DNA of 6,685 nucleotides, taken from assembly GCA_016844565.1 (NCBI GenBank), contig JAENJB010000067.1, forward strand, positions 1 through 6,685. Reading direction: 5' to 3'. Below, piece after piece: positions 5,012 to 6,685 of the stretch. The notes under the pieces are model-generated. The model saw only the letters and a list, made by a program, of their open reading frames with translations. It was not told the DNA's origin and searched no databases. The number at the start of each line of letters is the position of its first letter. The first letter of the stretch is position 1. A program made the translations under genes and the position numbers. The stretch comes from Dehalococcoidia bacterium. Its GTDB lineage: Bacteria; Chloroflexota; Dehalococcoidia; JAENJB01.

Positions 5012-6298
5012 GTGAACAGACCGAGGGTGGTCATTGTGGGGGCCGGTTTTGCCGGGTGCGGTGCCGCGGTCGCGGCAGCCAAAGCCGGGGCCGAGGTTGT
5101 GCTGCTGGAGCGTACGGACTTCGTGGTTGCCAGCGGCATAAGGGCGGGGGTGATGAACAACAACGGCAAGCTGGTGGCTGCAGAGGAGGCGAAGGCTCTG
5201 GGAGGAGGGGATATCTTCGAGGCGCTGGAATCCATTGTCCTGCACCGCGGTCACATCGTCGATGAGGATCATGCCTACGTTTACAACACCGTTCTGGTCG
5301 AGCCGGTGGTGCGCCGGCTGCTGAGCGACATGGGGGTGGACCTTCGCCTGCAAAGTCGGGCAGTCGATGTTGTCAGAGAAGGCGGTGTCATCAAGGCGGT
5401 TGTCCACAGCAAGGGTGAGAGTGTGGAAGGTGATGCCTTTGTGGACTGCAGCGGAGACACGGGGGGAGTCAAAGTGTGCAACGAATACGGCGGGGGATGC
5501 GCGATGTGTGTCACTCACCGCTGCCCTACTTTCGGAGACCGCGTGAGCATTGCGACCAAGGCAGGGGTCCCGGAGTATGCGCGTCATCGTCCTGACGGCA
5601 CGCCCGGGACTCTGCAATCGGCCTTTACGCTGCACAAGTCGAGCCTTGACCCGGTTCTTCGCGACCGTTTGGAGAAGGAGGGAGCAATCTCGATTCCTCT
5701 GCCAAAAGAGATGATTGACCACAGCCTGATGTATCAAATCGGCGGCATCCGCACGGCACGGCAAATGGAGCGGCTGAATCTGGTGGACATAGGTATCGCC
5801 GCCAAGTGCATAGGAAATGGCGCAATTCCCCCCGGGCAATTGCGTAGCATACCCGGCCTGGAACGTGCTGTCATTGAGAACCCCATCGCCGCGGGCAGCG
5901 GGAACAAGATTAACGGCGTATCCATGGCGCCGAGGGAGGACACTCTGCGCTGCAGAGATTTCGGTAATCTTTTCGTGGCTGGTGTTAAGGCAGGGCCTCT
6001 GGGCGGCATCACCGAGGCGATAGTGACCGGCTTGGTGGCGGGCCACAATGCCGTGCGGGCCGCGTTGAAGAAGACGCTCTGGACCTTGCCACGGGAGACC
6101 ACCATTGGTGATTTCGTTAGTTTCACCGGGGAGATGATGCAATCTCCGCAGCACCGGAACCGCGGATATTCCATGGCCCATGAGGCGTACTTCGAGCGGA
6201 TGAAGCGGGAGGGACTGTATACCAACGATGTCGCCAGTATTCACCGCCGGATAAGGGACCTGGGGCTGACGGGCATACTGGCTCGAAAGCTGGTGTGA
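5012..6298 (+). CDS. FAD-dependent oxidoreductase with four-cysteine cluster
   Basis: This 428-residue protein opens with a Rossmann FAD-binding motif, VGAGFAG at residues 9-15 (GxGxxG), and the acidic end of the second strand at Glu33. A further cofactor-contact segment is CSGDTGG at 146-152. The C-terminal FAD contact is NLFVAGVKAGPLGGITEA at 319-336, a layout shared with the FAD_oxidored and GidA/TrmFO-type flavoproteins. Between these, cysteines 156, 163, 166 and 171 form C-x6-C-x2-C-x4-C, which may bind an iron-sulfur cluster or zinc, or act in redox chemistry. Further cysteines are at 16, 266 and 314. The substrate is not evident. No signal peptide or membrane segment is seen, so it is probably cytosolic. 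The start is GTG 5012, with AGGGA at 5001-5005 six bases upstream. Its GC-rich composition contrasts sharply with the AT-rich gene before it. It stands apart from the upstream operon, and its regulation is unclear. Confidence 0.85.
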   Translation: MNRPRVVIVGAGFAGCGAAVAAAKAGAEVVLLERTDFVVASGIRAGVMNNNGKLVAAEEAKALGGGDIFEALESIVLHRGHIVDEDHAYVYNTVLVEPVVRRLLSDMGVDLRLQSRAVDVVREGGVIKAVVHSKGESVEGDAFVDCSGDTGGVKVCNEYGGGCAMCVTHRCPTFGDRVSIATKAGVPEYARHRPDGTPGTLQSAFTLHKSSLDPVLRDRLEKEGAISIPLPKEMIDHSLMYQIGGIRTARQMERLNLVDIGIAAKCIGNGAIPPGQLRSIPGLERAVIENPIAAGSGNKINGVSMAPREDTLRCRDFGNLFVAGVKAGPLGGITEAIVTGLVAGHNAVRAALKKTLWTLPRETTIGDFVSFTGEMMQSPQHRNRGYSMAHEAYFERMKREGLYTNDVASIHRRIRDLGLTGILARKLV

Positions 6299-6416
6299 CA
6301 GCTGACCTCAGAAGGCCGAGGAAGCAGAGCGGCCCATCGGTAATGAGCCAGGGGTCGGGGCGGGCTAGGGTCGCGGCGCCACCAACAAGCTCCTTCGAAG
6401 CCCAACCAAAGGCCAA

Positions 6417-6428
6417 TGTGCTATAATT
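6417..6428 (+). promoter_or_regulatory. Extended -10 promoter of the helicase gene
   Basis: TATAAT at 6422-6427 is preceded by TG at 6419-6420 and one spacer base. No -35 consensus lies 16-18 bases upstream. Transcription would start about 6434-6435, only one or two bases before the ATG at 6436, so the mRNA may be leaderless or nearly so; no Shine-Dalgarno is present between the two. The 12-base sequence is identical to 161-172. The preceding gap, 6299-6416, has no ORF I would support and no convincing terminator. Confidence 0.72.
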
Positions 6429-6435
6429 TCTTTCG

Positions 6436-6685
6436 ATGACCGACGATATTCTTAGCCCCCTCAATCCTCCCCAGAGAGAAGCCGTCGAAGCTATTGAAGG
6501 CCCGCTGCTCGTTCTGGCTGGCCCGGGCAGCGGCAAGACGATGGTCATCACCCACCGCATTGCCAACCTGGTCAAGGTGTGGCGTATCAGCCCCCGCCGT
6601 GTCCTGGCGGTGACCTTCACCAACAAGGCTGCCAATGAGATGCGGGAGAGGCTGCAGCGTCTTGTGGGGAGATTGGTGGACGACC
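6436..6685 (+). CDS. UvrD/PcrA-type DNA helicase, N-terminal fragment
   Basis: The first 83 codons of a superfamily 1A ATP-dependent 3'-5' DNA helicase are present; the window edge cuts the rest. The Q-motif region LNPPQREAV at residues 8-16 precedes LAGPGSGKT at 27-35, the Walker A site (motif I) that binds ATP. The motif Ia strand TFTNKAANEMRERL follows at about 62-75. These are the standard opening motifs of UvrD, PcrA and Rep, which unwind DNA in nucleotide excision and mismatch repair and displace proteins from forks. Full members are usually about 650-750 residues, so roughly nine tenths of the gene is missing here. UvrD, PcrA and Rep cannot be told apart from this part, so no symbol is given. 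The ATG follows the -10 box by eight bases without a ribosome binding site, which suggests leaderless translation. Confidence 0.93.
   Translation, partial: MTDDILSPLNPPQREAVEAIEGPLLVLAGPGSGKTMVITHRIANLVKVWRISPRRVLAVTFTNKAANEMRERLQRLVGRLVDD

Noticed and set aside
4958..6244. A 428-codon open frame on the - strand, the same length as the flavoprotein on the + strand
   Set aside because: It lies antisense to a clear FAD-binding protein, shows no recognisable motif, and long antisense frames are expected in GC-rich genes. The equal length is a coincidence.
6299..6421. Intrinsic terminator after the flavoprotein
   Set aside because: CCTC at 6306-6309 and GAGG at 6318-6321 form only four pairs and no T-run follows.
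6123..6635. A 170-codon - strand frame spanning the flavoprotein end and helicase start
   Set aside because: It crosses two supported + strand genes and the promoter between them, and its sequence is low in recognisable motifs.

Overview
The window reads as a compact stretch of a moderately GC-rich bacterial chromosome. Every gene I can support lies on the + strand. The GC-rich codon use, the C/G-rich intergenic repeat at the left edge and the style of the SpeE, SpeD and UvrD-type proteins suggest an uncultured Chloroflexota (Dehalococcoidia-like) or similar lineage. That placement is inference from memory and not a measured result. No rRNA, tRNA, CRISPR array, transposase or phage gene was seen.

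Layout. 1-165: intergenic, with a hairpin-rich repeat. 166-227: an extended -10 promoter and a short leader that can fold in two ways. 228-1220: a BioD-like P-loop protein with a DRTGG-type C-terminal domain. 1246-1641: speD, S-adenosylmethionine decarboxylase, starting at TTG. 1644-2600: a speE-family aminopropyltransferase. 2601-2699: a gap with a strong hairpin. 2700-3614: an atypical SDR (NmrA/NDUFA9-like). 3611-4099: a GNAT acetyltransferase overlapping the SDR gene by 4 nt. 4100-4221: a hairpin-rich gap. 4222-4896: an unrecognised two-helix membrane protein in clearly AT-richer DNA. 4897-5011: a gap with two small hairpins. 5012-6298: a FAD-dependent oxidoreductase with a four-cysteine cluster. 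6299-6435: a gap ending in a second extended -10 promoter. 6436-6685: the first 83 codons of a UvrD/PcrA-type helicase, cut by the window edge.

How the genes work together. SpeD makes decarboxylated S-adenosylmethionine, the aminopropyl donor, and the adjacent SpeE-family enzyme transfers that group to an amine. These two form a firm functional pair and are almost certainly cotranscribed with the P-loop/DRTGG gene, which starts 62 nt after the -10 box and ends 25 nt before speD. The SDR and GNAT genes form a second translationally coupled pair, and nothing visible ties them to polyamines. The helicase has its own promoter.

No undescribed system is evident. The points most worth following are the aminopropyltransferase's resemblance to the thermospermine synthase/Thermus SpeE clade, the DRTGG protein heading a polyamine operon, the AT-rich orphan membrane protein, and the cysteine cluster in the flavoprotein.
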